Part shown: positions 43,093 through 52,230 of the stretch, piece by piece
Layout of the letters: each line of letters begins with the position of its first letter
Numbering within the stretch: position 1 is the first letter of the stretch
Source: Bacteroidales bacterium UBA6267
Lineage (GTDB): Bacteria > Bacteroidota > Bacteroidia > Bacteroidales > UBA1556
Direction: 5' to 3'
Assembly: GCA_002440745.1 (NCBI GenBank)
Contig: DJVB01000061.1
Coordinates: 62,001-126,000, forward strand
DNA: 64,000 nucleotides
Translations under genes and position numbers: made by a program
Notes under the pieces: model-generated
Databases searched by the model: none
Seen by the model: the letters and a program-made list of their open reading frames with translations, nothing else
Told to the model about the DNA's origin: nothing

Positions 43093-43312
43093 ACCTTGCG
43101 TTGAAAAAAAACCAAATTTGAAACCAACGAAGAAAAAGCAATTTTTAGAACTCCCGATATGTGAAAATGGGTTATTTTACAAAGGTGTTTTTAAGTTTAA
43201 TTCGGGAGATTTTCCCCAGTTCGTAAAAGCTATCAGAAAGACTTTTGGCATGCTGAAAAATTATTATAAGTCGCCAAAACTATCCAAATTTGATAGTTTT
43301 GGCGACTTATAA
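43082..43312 (+). CDS. Short reading frame coupled to atpG (uncertain)
   Basis: 76 residues, not recognised. Its ATG overlaps the end of atpG by 11 bases, which favours translation, and the first part is very basic (KKPNLKPTKKKQ). The last about 17 codons (SPKLSKFDSFGDL) are written over a 22-bp perfect hairpin, so that part has no independent protein signal. It may be a true small N-ATPase-associated protein, a remnant, or an accidental frame. Confidence 0.4.
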   Translation: MIDKPCVEKKPNLKPTKKKQFLELPICENGLFYKGVFKFNSGDFPQFVKAIRKTFGMLKNYYKSPKLSKFDSFGDL

Positions 43313-43313
43313 T
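43263..43313. terminator. 22-bp perfect inverted repeat at the end of the N-ATPase operon
   Basis: Bases 43263-43284 and 43292-43313 are exact reverse complements around a 7-base loop (CAAATTT), with GC-rich cores GTCGCC/GGCGAC. On the minus strand the stem is followed closely by ATTTTT, so it works best as a terminator for the minus-strand remnant whose stop codon lies in the stem. On the plus strand there is no T run, yet it may still end or protect the N-ATPase mRNA. Confidence 0.7.
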
Positions 43314-43456
43314 TCATTATCAGAAAAAAGGCAATCCATAGTTAGCTCATTTTGAACGAGTTCAGAAGAATACGAATTTGGTTTCATTCCAAAGGTAGTT
43401 ATCATAGTTAAATAAATATTTTTCTTTGTGGAGGTTGCATTTTGAAATTCGGATAT
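43307..43456 (-). pseudogene. 3' remnant of an AAA ATPase gene
   Basis: Read on the minus strand, an open frame of about 49 codons with no start of its own (TGA at 43459-43457 precedes it) ends in a stop at 43307. It includes TKKNIYLTMITTFGMKPNSY and ends ELVQNELTMDCLF. As I recall, this is the C-terminal end pattern of the large Bacteroidota family of AAA-type ATP-binding proteins. The rest of the gene is missing, so this is a remnant, probably left by an insertion or deletion at the edge of the N-ATPase region. The remaining bases up to 43571 show no gene. Confidence 0.55.
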
Positions 43457-43571
43457 TCAATAAAAATAATTTCTAATTCACATTTACACTTTAATAACTA
43501 TGAAACTAAATAGTAAAAAATGTTGTTAAGAATCCTAATTTCGCGGTTTACTACAGGATTATAGAAACCAA

Positions 43572-45398
43572 ATGATTAAAATACGCGATAAGTTCGAAAA
43601 CAGGAAATTTATCATACTGGCATTTTTTGTTGGTGTATTTATCATTTTTATCATTCGGTTGGTTATTTTGCAATTGCTAAGCGATGAGTATAAAGAATTG
43701 GCCGAAAACAACACTTTGCGCAATCTCACTATCCATCCTCCTCGAGGGTTGATTTACGACCGCAACGGAAAGGAGATGGTCTATAATGAAGCGGTTTATG
43801 ACTTGATGGTAATTCCCCAACAGGCGAAAAACATTGATACTTTAGAGCTTTGCCGTTTGCTTGGAATTGAAAAGGAAGGTTATATCGAAAGGATGCAAAA
43901 AGCTAAGAAGTACAGTCGGTATAAGGCTTCTATTTTTGAAAAGCAGATTTCTAAGGAAAATGCGGCTTATCTGCATGAGATTATTTACCGCTTTCCCGGG
44001 TTTTATTTCGTAAGCCGTTCGCTGCGCAAATATCCCAAGCCCATCGCTGCCCATCTTTTGGGTTATATTGGTGAGGTGAATCAAAATGATATTGATAAGG
44101 ATAGTTTTTACGCTTCCGGCGACTATATCGGAATAAGTGGTGTGGAGCGTACTTACGAGAAATTGCTTCGCGGACGAAAGGGTATCGAAAAGCTAATGGT
44201 GGACAATTTAAATCGAGTAAAAGGAAGTTTTTACGATGGTCGTTATGATATTGCGGCAATTAAAGGAGCCGACCTTACTATTGGTATTGACATGGAATTG
44301 CAGGAATACGCCGAATTGTTGATGCAAAATAAAAAAGGTGGCGTAGTGGCAATTGAACCTTCAACCGGCGAAATTTTGGTTTTGGTATCAAGTCCGGCCT
44401 ACGACCCCAATATGTTGGTTGGCCGAATCCGCTCAAAGAACTATGTTTCGCTCCAAGAAGATACACTTAAACCTCTGATGAACAGGGCTCTGATTAGCTC
44501 TTATCCTCCCGGATCGACTTTTAAATTAGTGCAGGCTCTCATTGGACAGCAGGAAGGCGTACTTTTTCCACACACAACTTATGGTTGTCAAGGGGGATTT
44601 CATTTTGGCGGTTTACATGTTGGCTGTCACTCGCACAGTTCGCCGCTGAACTTGGAGCAATCGGTTCAGCAGTCATGTAATGCATATTACTGCAACGTAT
44701 ATCGCTCGATAATTGACAATAACCGTTATAAAAATGTGAAAGAAGGCTATCGCAAATGGAGGGAATATTTGCTCAAGATGGGTTTTGGAAGAAAATTTCC
44801 TACCGACTTGCCTTACGAAAAAAGTGGCAATATTCCATCCGTTGAATACTACGACCGGATTTATCGTGGCAGTTGGAATAGTTTGACAACCATTTCTTTA
44901 GCCATTGGTCAAGGTGAGATTTTAGCCACACCTCTACAATTGGCCAACGAAGCTGCCTTTATTGCAAACCGAGGTTATTATTATAATCCACATATTATTC
45001 GCCGGATTTCAGATGGTAGAGCAATTGATTCTTCCTTCACCACAAAACAGTGGACCGGAATAGACGCAAATTATTTTGAAACGGTAATTAGTGGAATGGC
45101 TAAAGTGACTCAGCCCGGAGGTACAGCCCGAATCGCTCAAATAGATAGTTTTGATGTGTGCGGAAAAACCGGTACAGCTCAAAATCCTCACGGCAAAGAC
45201 CATAGCGTTTTCATCGCCTTTGCTCCGCGCGATAACCCTAAGATTGCCATCGCAGTTTTTATCGAAAATTCGGGTTTTGGTGGCACTTGGGCAGCTCCAA
45301 TTTCAAGTTTGATTATCGAAAAATATTTGAAAGGATATATTCCAGAAAAGCGTAAAGCTTTGGAGTTGAGAATGATAGAAGGTAATTTATTAAACTAA
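43572..45398 (+). CDS. mrdA: Penicillin-binding protein 2 (peptidoglycan transpeptidase)
   Basis: 608 residues. One N-terminal membrane helix (about 13-35), then the dimerisation domain (NLTIHPPRGLIYDRNGKEM, SGVERTYEKLLRG), then the transpeptidase with catalytic Ser 315 in PGSTFK, the SCN motif (QQSCNAYY) and KTG at 532-534. It cross-links peptidoglycan for lateral wall growth together with RodA, encoded 7 bases further on. In many Bacteroidota mreB, mreC and mreD directly precede this pair; here the N-ATPase region stands there instead. Confidence 0.93.
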   Translation: MIKIRDKFENRKFIILAFFVGVFIIFIIRLVILQLLSDEYKELAENNTLRNLTIHPPRGLIYDRNGKEMVYNEAVYDLMVIPQQAKNIDTLELCRLLGIEKEGYIERMQKAKKYSRYKASIFEKQISKENAAYLHEIIYRFPGFYFVSRSLRKYPKPIAAHLLGYIGEVNQNDIDKDSFYASGDYIGISGVERTYEKLLRGRKGIEKLMVDNLNRVKGSFYDGRYDIAAIKGADLTIGIDMELQEYAELLMQNKKGGVVAIEPSTGEILVLVSSPAYDPNMLVGRIRSKNYVSLQEDTLKPLMNRALISSYPPGSTFKLVQALIGQQEGVLFPHTTYGCQGGFHFGGLHVGCHSHSSPLNLEQSVQQSCNAYYCNVYRSIIDNNRYKNVKEGYRKWREYLLKMGFGRKFPTDLPYEKSGNIPSVEYYDRIYRGSWNSLTTISLAIGQGEILATPLQLANEAAFIANRGYYYNPHIIRRISDGRAIDSSFTTKQWTGIDANYFETVISGMAKVTQPGGTARIAQIDSFDVCGKTGTAQNPHGKDHSVFIAFAPRDNPKIAIAVFIENSGFGGTWAAPISSLIIEKYLKGYIPEKRKALELRMIEGNLLN

Positions 45399-45405
45399 TA
45401 AGACC

Positions 45406-46674
45406 ATGAGAGAAAGGAAACATGTTTTTCAAAATATCGACTGGATTTTAATTGCGCTCTGGCTTATTTTAGTTTTATTTGGCTGGATAAATATCTATGC
45501 TTCGGTTTATAATCCCGAAAACCATAGTATTTTTGATTTATCTCAACGCTATGGAAAACAGATGCTTTGGATAATTGCCGCCATAGCTTTAGGGTTTATG
45601 ATTATCCTTATCGACCCAAAGTTTTTCAATCAGTTTTCCTATTTGATTTATTTCCTTGTTCTGCTCATTCTAATTTCGGTTCTGCTTTTAGGAAAGGAGG
45701 TTGCCGGCTCCAAATCGTGGTTTCAAATTGGAAGTTTTGCCTTGCAACCTGCTGAGTTTATGAAATTTGCGACAAGTCTTGCGTTGGCTCATTTCCTTTC
45801 AACTCAGGAAAAAACACTTACTACCCTTCGCTCAAAGTTTTTTGCCACAGTAATTATATTGGTTCCCGCTGCCTTGGTTTTGTTGCAAAATGATACCGGA
45901 TCGGCCTTAGTGTTTACGGCTTTTATTTTAGTTCTTTATCGGTTTGGCTTGTCGGGAAATATTTTCGTTATTGGATTCGTTGCCATATTTCTTGGAATTT
46001 TAGCCTTATTGCTTTCAACTGTTGTTCAAAAACTTATCTTAATTGGCGTTTTGCTGATACCGGCCATTGTTATAGTGCTGATGATGAAGAAAACCTTTCG
46101 CAATATTGCTAAAATTGTAGGTGTCGTTGGGTTGATTGTCATCTATATTTTCAGTGTTGATATGGCTTTTTCGAAGCTTCAACCACATCAGCAGATACGA
46201 ATAAAGGTGCTGTTGAATATGGAATCGGATCCGCAGGGTGCCGGATATAATGTGCTTCAATCAAAAATTGCAGTGGGTTCGGGAGGTTTCTCAGGTAAAG
46301 GTTTTTTAAACGGTACACAAACTAAATTTGATTTTGTTCCGGAACAAAGCACCGATTTTATTTTTTGTACCGTGGGCGAAGAATGGGGTTTTATGGGTAG
46401 TTTTTTGGTGGTGGCATTATTCACTTTTCTACTTGTAAAATTAGTTTTGGCCGCTGAACGTCAACGATCTTTGAGTAGCAAAATCTATGGTTATTCGGTC
46501 GCTTCCATACTCTTTTTTCACTTTACCATCAACTTAGGAATGGTGCTTGGCCTGCTTCCTGTCATTGGCATTCCGCTGCCATTCTTCAGTTATGGCGGCT
46601 CATCACTTTGGGCATTTACCATTCTCCTTTTCATTTTTATAAGGCAAGATGCTGAAAGGATGCAATTGCTCTAA
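45406..46674 (+). CDS. rodA: Peptidoglycan glycosyltransferase RodA
   Basis: 422 residues with about ten membrane helices of the SEDS family. Signature segments are AGSKSWFQIGSFALQPAEFM, LLQNDTGSALVFTAF, the conserved SGGFSGKGFLNGTQTKFDFV with PEQSTDFIFCTVGEEWG, and PLPFFSYGGSS. RodA polymerises lipid II into glycan strands in the elongasome with PBP2. A long helical insertion around residues 195-250 contains an extra pair of helices, usual for Bacteroidota RodA. The spacing of 7 bases to mrdA marks one operon. Confidence 0.93.
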   Translation: MRERKHVFQNIDWILIALWLILVLFGWINIYASVYNPENHSIFDLSQRYGKQMLWIIAAIALGFMIILIDPKFFNQFSYLIYFLVLLILISVLLLGKEVAGSKSWFQIGSFALQPAEFMKFATSLALAHFLSTQEKTLTTLRSKFFATVIILVPAALVLLQNDTGSALVFTAFILVLYRFGLSGNIFVIGFVAIFLGILALLLSTVVQKLILIGVLLIPAIVIVLMMKKTFRNIAKIVGVVGLIVIYIFSVDMAFSKLQPHQQIRIKVLLNMESDPQGAGYNVLQSKIAVGSGGFSGKGFLNGTQTKFDFVPEQSTDFIFCTVGEEWGFMGSFLVVALFTFLLVKLVLAAERQRSLSSKIYGYSVASILFFHFTINLGMVLGLLPVIGIPLPFFSYGGSSLWAFTILLFIFIRQDAERMQLL

Positions 46675-46730
46675 ATTGAAATGGTTTAAAATGCCACTTT
46701 TTTAAGACCTTTGCATTTTAATTTTCACGG

Positions 46731-47123
46731 ATGATTCAACGAAATACATTCTCCAAAAAGGAACGGCTTTGTTCTAAAAAAGCCATCGAAAATCTTTTCA
46801 AAAAGGGTCGATCGGGGTTTGTTTTTCCGTTGAAATATATCTACAACTTAGAGCAATTGCCCATTGGCGGAGTGGAGATTTTAATCACTATTCCTAAAAG
46901 AAGCTTTAAACGAGCAGTGCATAGAAATCATCTAAAACGTTTAATTCGAGAGGCTTACCGTCAACAAAAGCATCGTTTAACCGAAGTCGCCTTAGAGAAA
47001 AATCTGAAACTGCAAATTGCGTTTATTTTTGTTCATAAGGAAAAGACAGATTTCCAACAAATTTATATCTCCGTTGGAAAAATTCTTCACCAAATTTCTA
47101 AGCAGATTACCAGTTTAGAATAG
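46731..47123 (+). CDS. rnpA: Ribonuclease P protein component
   Basis: 130 residues. The start TFSKKERLCSKKAIENLFKK and the RNP signature segment KRSFKRAVHRNHLKRLIREA identify RnpA, which binds the RNase P RNA and helps it mature tRNA 5' ends. The usual neighbours rpmH and yidC are absent, though rnpA is often detached in Bacteroidota. Its last 17 bases overlap the end of the converging phosphofructokinase gene. It may be read from the rodA transcript, since no clear promoter lies in the 56-base gap. Confidence 0.92.
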   Translation: MIQRNTFSKKERLCSKKAIENLFKKGRSGFVFPLKYIYNLEQLPIGGVEILITIPKRSFKRAVHRNHLKRLIREAYRQQKHRLTEVALEKNLKLQIAFIFVHKEKTDFQQIYISVGKILHQISKQITSLE

Positions 47124-48324
47124 TCCTAAAGTCGTAGTATTCAGGATTAGGAAGGTATTTTTTGGCTTCTTGAAAATCGCCGGGGTTGAGGTATTGTAAG
47201 CCTTCTTCAAAAACCATTTTTGCTTTTTCGGAGTTCATATTCACCAAACGAGGCTTGATTTTTCCATTTTCATCTTCCACATCTTTCAGGAAAAGAGGCT
47301 TGATAATTCCGGTATGATCGGCTGTAACCATGCAACCGGTGTAGCCGGAATCGAACAATTTTTTGACGCCCATACCCAATAAACTGCAATAAAGCAAATC
47401 ATAAGCGGTGGGTTGAATACAGCGAATTTCATAACCTAATTCTACCGGTCGGCTTTTGACTTCAATGCCCATTTCTTTAAGTTTTTTGTTGAGCATCAAA
47501 TTGAAAATGTGGGCTTTGCTTACATTGCCCAATTCGGGATGTCCGTGGTCGTCGTAGGTGAAATTCACGCCCGATTTTTCAATCTCGGCATCATCCATAA
47601 AGTGAAAAACTCCTTCAGAGACTATAGCCACGCCGTAATTGATATCGAGTATTTTTCGTTTCACAATAGCGGAGATGAGCAAACGGATGATTTTTTCAAG
47701 AGTAACGTTGGTTTTATTGAACATTTCAGGGATAACAATCATCGGGAAACGTAAGGCAGAGCCAATTCCGAAGGCCAAATGACCGGCCTCGCGACCCATT
47801 GCCGAAATTACAAACCAGTTGCCACTTGTGCGGGCATCTTCATAAATGGTGGAAGCTATGCCAACTCCCTCTTGTTTGGCCGACTGATACCCAAAGGTGG
47901 AAATTCCTTCAGGAAGAGGCAAGTCGTTATCGATGGTTTTAGGAACATGTATATTCTGAATCTTTATGTCGTTTTCTTTCAGGAAGTTAGCTAACCTGTT
48001 TGCAGTTGAAGCCGTATCGTCTCCTCCAATAGTTACTAAAAGTTGAATATTATGTTCTTCGAATAACTTGGTGTTAAAATCTGAATCTTTGGGTTTAAAA
48101 CGAGACATACGAATAGCAGAGCCTCCAACATTATGAATGCGGTCGGCAAAATGAAAATCAATCTCTTCGATGGTGGCATCTTCTTTTAAAAGACCTTTAT
48201 AACCATCGTGTATGCCGATTACCCGATACCCTGATTTGAGAAAAGTGCGTGATATTGAGCTGATTACTGCATTAATTCCGGGAGCCGGGCCGCCTCCGCA
48301 AAGTATTGCTACCGTTTCTTTCAT
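47107..48324 (-). CDS. 6-phosphofructokinase, residues of the PPi-dependent type
   Basis: 405 residues. The N-terminal GGGPAPGINAVI is followed by GGDDT at 100-104 and PKTIDND at 128-134. In ATP-dependent enzymes these positions read GGDGS and PGTIDND. Asp 103 and Lys 129 are the classic markers of pyrophosphate-dependent PFK. It phosphorylates fructose 6-phosphate to the 1,6-bisphosphate, reversibly if PPi is used, which would save ATP in a fermentative cell. It is longer than bacterial ATP-PFK (about 320). It converges on rnpA with a 17-base overlap; a -7 box lies 31 bases upstream. Confidence 0.9.
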   Translation of the reverse strand: MKETVAILCGGGPAPGINAVISSISRTFLKSGYRVIGIHDGYKGLLKEDATIEEIDFHFADRIHNVGGSAIRMSRFKPKDSDFNTKLFEEHNIQLLVTIGGDDTASTANRLANFLKENDIKIQNIHVPKTIDNDLPLPEGISTFGYQSAKQEGVGIASTIYEDARTSGNWFVISAMGREAGHLAFGIGSALRFPMIVIPEMFNKTNVTLEKIIRLLISAIVKRKILDINYGVAIVSEGVFHFMDDAEIEKSGVNFTYDDHGHPELGNVSKAHIFNLMLNKKLKEMGIEVKSRPVELGYEIRCIQPTAYDLLYCSLLGMGVKKLFDSGYTGCMVTADHTGIIKPLFLKDVEDENGKIKPRLVNMNSEKAKMVFEEGLQYLNPGDFQEAKKYLPNPEYYDFRTILNW

Positions 48325-48355
48325 ATTGATTTGTTTAGATAAATTTATGAGGCGG

Positions 48356-48363
48356 CAAAATTA
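48356..48363 (-). promoter_or_regulatory. -7 box of the phosphofructokinase gene
   Basis: TAATTTTG on the minus strand, 31 bases before the ATG at 48324. No -33 box seen. Confidence 0.45.
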
Positions 48364-48427
48364 AATAATTATCTTTTGGCATTTTCATAAATAAACTATT
48401 TTAGCTATCGAACTAAAACGGGATAAA

Positions 48428-49336
48428 ATGCAGTTCAACACAGAAAAAATCTTGAATTACAATAAGGGTCAAAGACGAGCTATATGGCTGATGCTCACTT
48501 TGATAGTTATTTTAATTTTAGTTCGATTTGCTCATACCTCCAAAACCTCATCCGTTTTCAATTACGATTTAGTTGCTCAGAAAATCGACTCTTTTGTATT
48601 AGCCGGAATGCAGGAAGAAATTGTGGAGCCAAAAAAATATCAGCCAAGATCAAATTATCCGGAATATGAATCTTCAAAAACTCAAAAACTACGGCCTTTT
48701 AACCCGAATAGTTCAGATTATGAATCACTTATAAACTCCGGTTTAACTCCTGCTCAAGCTCGTAATATTGTCAACTTTGTGGCAAAAGGTGGTCAGTTTT
48801 ATAAAAAAACAGATTTGCTAAAAATCTATTCCATCAATCAACAAGATTACAGTCGTTTACAACCTTATATTCTGCTTCCTGAATCTGAGGATAAAGAAGA
48901 AAATGGAATCCAGAAACCGAATAAATATTCCCCAACAAAAATCATTGAATTGAACGCTGCAACTGCAGATGAGTTGATGAGTATCTCAGGAATAGGACCT
49001 GTTATTTCTAAGAATATTTTAAAGTACAAATCGATGCTTGGCGGCTTTTATTCTACTCATCAATTGCGTGAGGTTTATGGCGTTGATAGTGCTGTTTTTG
49101 TGAAGATAAGTTCTTATTTTACAGTTGATTCAGATAGTATTCAAAAGAAGAATTTAAATAAAACAGACTATTATAATCTTCGCAAACATCCATATATTTC
49201 CAACGAAATCGCTTTTGAGATTTCGAACCACATTAAGTATAAAGGTAAGCTGAAAAGCATGGAAGAGCTTCGACAGTTCAAGACCATAGATGAAAAAACA
49301 TTAGAAAAAATTTCTTTTTATTTTTTAGTTGAGTAG
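48428..49336 (+). CDS. ComEA-like helix-hairpin-helix protein
   Basis: 302 residues. One N-terminal membrane helix (about 20-35, AIWLMLTLIVILILVRFA) and then helix-hairpin-helix units: a degenerate first (LINSGLTPAQARNIVNFVAK), a canonical second (LNAATADELMSISGIGPVIS then YKSMLGGFYSTHQLREVYGV) and a third of similar shape near the C-terminus (YNLRKHPYISNEIAFEISNH). The domain binds DNA without sequence preference. With the membrane anchor it resembles ComEA, the DNA receptor of competence, but such proteins are widespread in Bacteroidota with no proven role. It precedes the POT transporter. Confidence 0.88.
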   Translation: MQFNTEKILNYNKGQRRAIWLMLTLIVILILVRFAHTSKTSSVFNYDLVAQKIDSFVLAGMQEEIVEPKKYQPRSNYPEYESSKTQKLRPFNPNSSDYESLINSGLTPAQARNIVNFVAKGGQFYKKTDLLKIYSINQQDYSRLQPYILLPESEDKEENGIQKPNKYSPTKIIELNAATADELMSISGIGPVISKNILKYKSMLGGFYSTHQLREVYGVDSAVFVKISSYFTVDSDSIQKKNLNKTDYYNLRKHPYISNEIAFEISNHIKYKGKLKSMEELRQFKTIDEKTLEKISFYFLVE

Positions 49337-49349
49337 GATTCATTTTTCT

Positions 49350-49357
49350 TATGTTTG
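49350..49357 (+). promoter_or_regulatory. -7 box directly at the POT transporter start codon
   Basis: TATGTTTG ends 4 bases before ATG 49362, the same distance as at the MacB-like gene, so a leaderless mRNA is possible. No convincing -33 box; it may be a chance match. Confidence 0.3.
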
Positions 49358-49361
49358 TCGC

Positions 49362-50801
49362 ATGAAGATAATTAAAACCCTGAAATCATATCCAACAACC
49401 TTTTGGATTGCAAATAGTATTGAATTATTTGAACGTTGGGCCTGGTATGGCTTTTATATGCTGTTTGCCAATTATTTAACCCGTAGCATCGAGCTTGGCG
49501 GACTAAGTTTTAGTCAGATAGAAAAAGGTAATATCATGGGTCTGGGAACAGCACTCCTGTATTTATTGCCTATTATTACCGGGTCAATTGCAGACAAATT
49601 TGGGTATAAAAGAGTTTTAGCGGTGTCGTTTTTTATTTATACATCCGCTTTTTTTATGTTTCCCCATTTCACCTCCTATTCCGGAGTTTTTGCCATTTAT
49701 CTCTACTTAGCACTTGGGGCAGCACTTTTTAAACCCATCATTTCGGCAACTATAGCCAAAACTACCAATGAGGAAAATTCATCCGTAGGCTTTGGTATTT
49801 TCTACATGATGGTCAATATTGGAGCTTTCTTTGGACCGTTGCTTACCTTGGTATATAACAGCGAAGGATATGACTTGGTTTTTTATATTTCGGGAGGCAT
49901 TGTTGCTCTTAATTTTCTGCTTCTGATTTTTTATAAAGAACCCCACAGGGAAAAATCCCAACAGTCTCTTTTGGAGATGATTAATGATTCTTTCTTGCAC
50001 ATTGTCACCGTTTTGAAGGATTTTAAATTTATGATTTTTCTAATCATAATTGCCGGTTTTTGGACCATGTATTATCAGTTGTTTTTTACTCTTCCGGTTT
50101 TCATCGAACAATGGGTCGATTCCTCAATAATGTTTCAGTTTTTTAGCGAAAATTTCCCGTTCATCGCTGGTCATTATGGACATGACGGACAAATGAAGGC
50201 GGAATTTATCACGAATTTTGACGCAATGTATATTATTATTTTTCAAGTATTTGTGTCGGCTTTGATTATGAAATGGCGTCCCTTAAACGCTATGGTAACC
50301 GGTTTTATCGTTAACGCAATCGGGATGGCTCTGACCTTTTATTCCCAAAATGTTTTCTTCTTAATCTTTGCTTTGTTGATTTTTGGTATTGGCGAAATGA
50401 TGGGAAGTCCAAAGATTACCGAATATATCGGACGTAATGCCCCAAAAGATAAAAAAGCACTCTATATGGGATTTGGTTTCATTCCGGTTTTTTTGGGAAG
50501 CTATCTTGCCGGAAAAGTTTCAGGTATAGGTTATCAGACACTTAGCGACAAACATAGCCTTGTTCAGCAGCTCGCAAATCAAGAGGGTTTTCAACTTGCT
50601 GACGGATTGACTAAGCAACAATATTTTGACGAAGTTGCTGCTTTGCTCAACATGACTTCCAACGAGCTTACCAATCATCTTTGGACAACTTATCATCCTT
50701 ACAATATCTGGATTTTAGTTTTTGGTATTGGATTTGCAGCCGCCACGCTCTTGTTAATCTACAATCGTTTTATAATTAAAAGTTCATCCAAAACCGTTTA
50801 A
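49362..50801 (+). CDS. POT/PTR family peptide transporter (MFS)
   Basis: 479 residues from ATG 49362; a longer frame from a TTG at 49329 overlaps the previous gene and is unlikely. The family signatures are ELFERWAWYGFYMLFANYL at the start, IADKFGYKR between helices 2 and 3, and GFGIFYMMVNIGAFFGPL. About twelve to fourteen membrane helices are visible. POT proteins take up di- and tripeptides with protons across the inner membrane. A periplasmic-side loop of about 50 residues (QWVDSSIMFQFFSENF onward) is an insertion. Confidence 0.88.
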   Translation: MKIIKTLKSYPTTFWIANSIELFERWAWYGFYMLFANYLTRSIELGGLSFSQIEKGNIMGLGTALLYLLPIITGSIADKFGYKRVLAVSFFIYTSAFFMFPHFTSYSGVFAIYLYLALGAALFKPIISATIAKTTNEENSSVGFGIFYMMVNIGAFFGPLLTLVYNSEGYDLVFYISGGIVALNFLLLIFYKEPHREKSQQSLLEMINDSFLHIVTVLKDFKFMIFLIIIAGFWTMYYQLFFTLPVFIEQWVDSSIMFQFFSENFPFIAGHYGHDGQMKAEFITNFDAMYIIIFQVFVSALIMKWRPLNAMVTGFIVNAIGMALTFYSQNVFFLIFALLIFGIGEMMGSPKITEYIGRNAPKDKKALYMGFGFIPVFLGSYLAGKVSGIGYQTLSDKHSLVQQLANQEGFQLADGLTKQQYFDEVAALLNMTSNELTNHLWTTYHPYNIWILVFGIGFAAATLLLIYNRFIIKSSSKTV

Positions 50802-50844
50802 AACCTTGAACCTATTTAATGGTAAGGCTTTATAAGGTTTTGTA

Positions 50845-50852
50845 TAATTTTG
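50845..50852 (+). promoter_or_regulatory. -7 box of the ankyrin gene
   Basis: TAATTTTG, 22 bases before the ATG at 50875. No -33 box seen. Confidence 0.5.
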
Positions 50853-50874
50853 CATAAATAATGGTAACCGAAAT

Positions 50875-52230
50875 ATGCGTTTTAAACATTTTTCTTTTCT
50901 GTTGGTTTTATTGCTTGTCCGAATAAGTTCTGTGGCTCAGATCGATACCCTCGAGCTTTCGCATAAACTATTGTTGGCTACTTATAATAATAGTATGGAG
51001 CTGGCGATTGAGCATTTGCGAAATGGCGCGCAAACCACTTACTATGACGATAATGGATATACAGCCTTGATGTATGCCGTTCAGAATGACAACGAAGATA
51101 TGGTTAAGTTGCTGGTTCATAACGGTTCTAAGTTAGATCACAAAGATTATTCAGGAACGACACCGCTGATTCTGGCTGCAAGATTAGGACTGTTTAATAT
51201 CGCGGAATACCTCTGTTGGCAAGGTGCTTCTTATAATCAATCCGATAAATTTCGACTCACACCATTGCACTATTCCACTTTAAATTCCGATTTATATCTG
51301 GCCGATATGCTACTCTATTATGGTGCAGACCCAAATTTATCCTCCCTGAATGGAAATTCTGCTCTCCATTTTGCTGCTTTTACAGGCGATACGGCACTAA
51401 TAAAGCTATTTCTAAACAAAAATGCCAATACTGCCTTGCTTAATAAAGATAATCAAACTCCTTTAGAAGTCGCTATTATGGAGCAACATCAACCTGCAGT
51501 AGCCATTCTACTTCAAGCGGATTCTCTTTATAAACCCGAAAGTTTATTAACGTCCATAAACTTCCAAAATGACACTGCCTTTGAGTTTCTTTTGCCATTA
51601 ATATCATCGGATAGCTTTAGCTCCAATCCTGCTCAAAATCCTCTTACGGCTGCCCGAATCCAACATCATAAAAAATATATCAAACAGCTCAAAAAGGCCT
51701 GCATTAAAGAAAGCTATGCTCCTGTTTTTAATTCCTTTTTCTTTTCCACCGACTTCCTTTTTTCCGGAAAAGACGGGTATTTCAATTTTTCCACCGGATT
51801 AAACGACATTCGCTATCAGATAAATATGTCCATTGGTTTTGGCTCCCGTTTCCGCCGAAAACCTATTTTAGTTGACGAGTCGGATATGGTTAGCTATCAA
51901 TATTATGAGAGACGAAATCTTATAAATATCCGATTAGATCGAGAGTTTTTTATTCTTCCACAAAATGCTAACCTCAGCATCAGCCCGGCCATCGAATTGC
52001 AATATCATTTTGGCAACTATCGCGGATCAAACCGGAAACTTGAGAAGTCATTTTTTGTTGTTCCGGCGGTTAGTTTCAGGTATTCCTTTGAGCATTTATA
52101 TTTTAAATTTGGTTACCAATATGCCGACTGGAAGATAGATCGTACTTCGCCAAACTGGTTTGTGTTTGGTGTTGGTATCAAAGGTTATCTATTGTCCAAA
52201 CCGAAATCTTTTAAAACTGAATGGTTATGA
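50875..52230 (+). CDS. Exported ankyrin-repeat protein with beta-rich C-terminus
   Basis: 451 residues. A signal peptide ends near SSVAQ. Five or six ankyrin repeats cover about residues 35-220 (GYTALMYAVQNDNEDMVKLL, GTTPLILAARLGLFNIAEYL, LTPLHYSTLNSDLYLADMLL, GNSALHFAAFTGDTALIKLF, QTPLEVAIMEQHQPAVAILL). After a helical linker the last about 190 residues are strand-rich with aromatic alternation and end in a hydrophobic strand, like a small outer-membrane barrel. An ankyrin domain facing the periplasm from a barrel would be a protein-binding platform; this is inference. The lipoprotein gene that follows overlaps by ATGA. Confidence 0.82.
   Translation: MRFKHFSFLLVLLLVRISSVAQIDTLELSHKLLLATYNNSMELAIEHLRNGAQTTYYDDNGYTALMYAVQNDNEDMVKLLVHNGSKLDHKDYSGTTPLILAARLGLFNIAEYLCWQGASYNQSDKFRLTPLHYSTLNSDLYLADMLLYYGADPNLSSLNGNSALHFAAFTGDTALIKLFLNKNANTALLNKDNQTPLEVAIMEQHQPAVAILLQADSLYKPESLLTSINFQNDTAFEFLLPLISSDSFSSNPAQNPLTAARIQHHKKYIKQLKKACIKESYAPVFNSFFFSTDFLFSGKDGYFNFSTGLNDIRYQINMSIGFGSRFRRKPILVDESDMVSYQYYERRNLINIRLDREFFILPQNANLSISPAIELQYHFGNYRGSNRKLEKSFFVVPAVSFRYSFEHLYFKFGYQYADWKIDRTSPNWFVFGVGIKGYLLSKPKSFKTEWL

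Noticed and set aside
43530..43545. TAATTTCG as -7 box of mrdA
   Set aside because: One mismatch in the key TTTG and no -33 box at proper distance; not strong enough to list.
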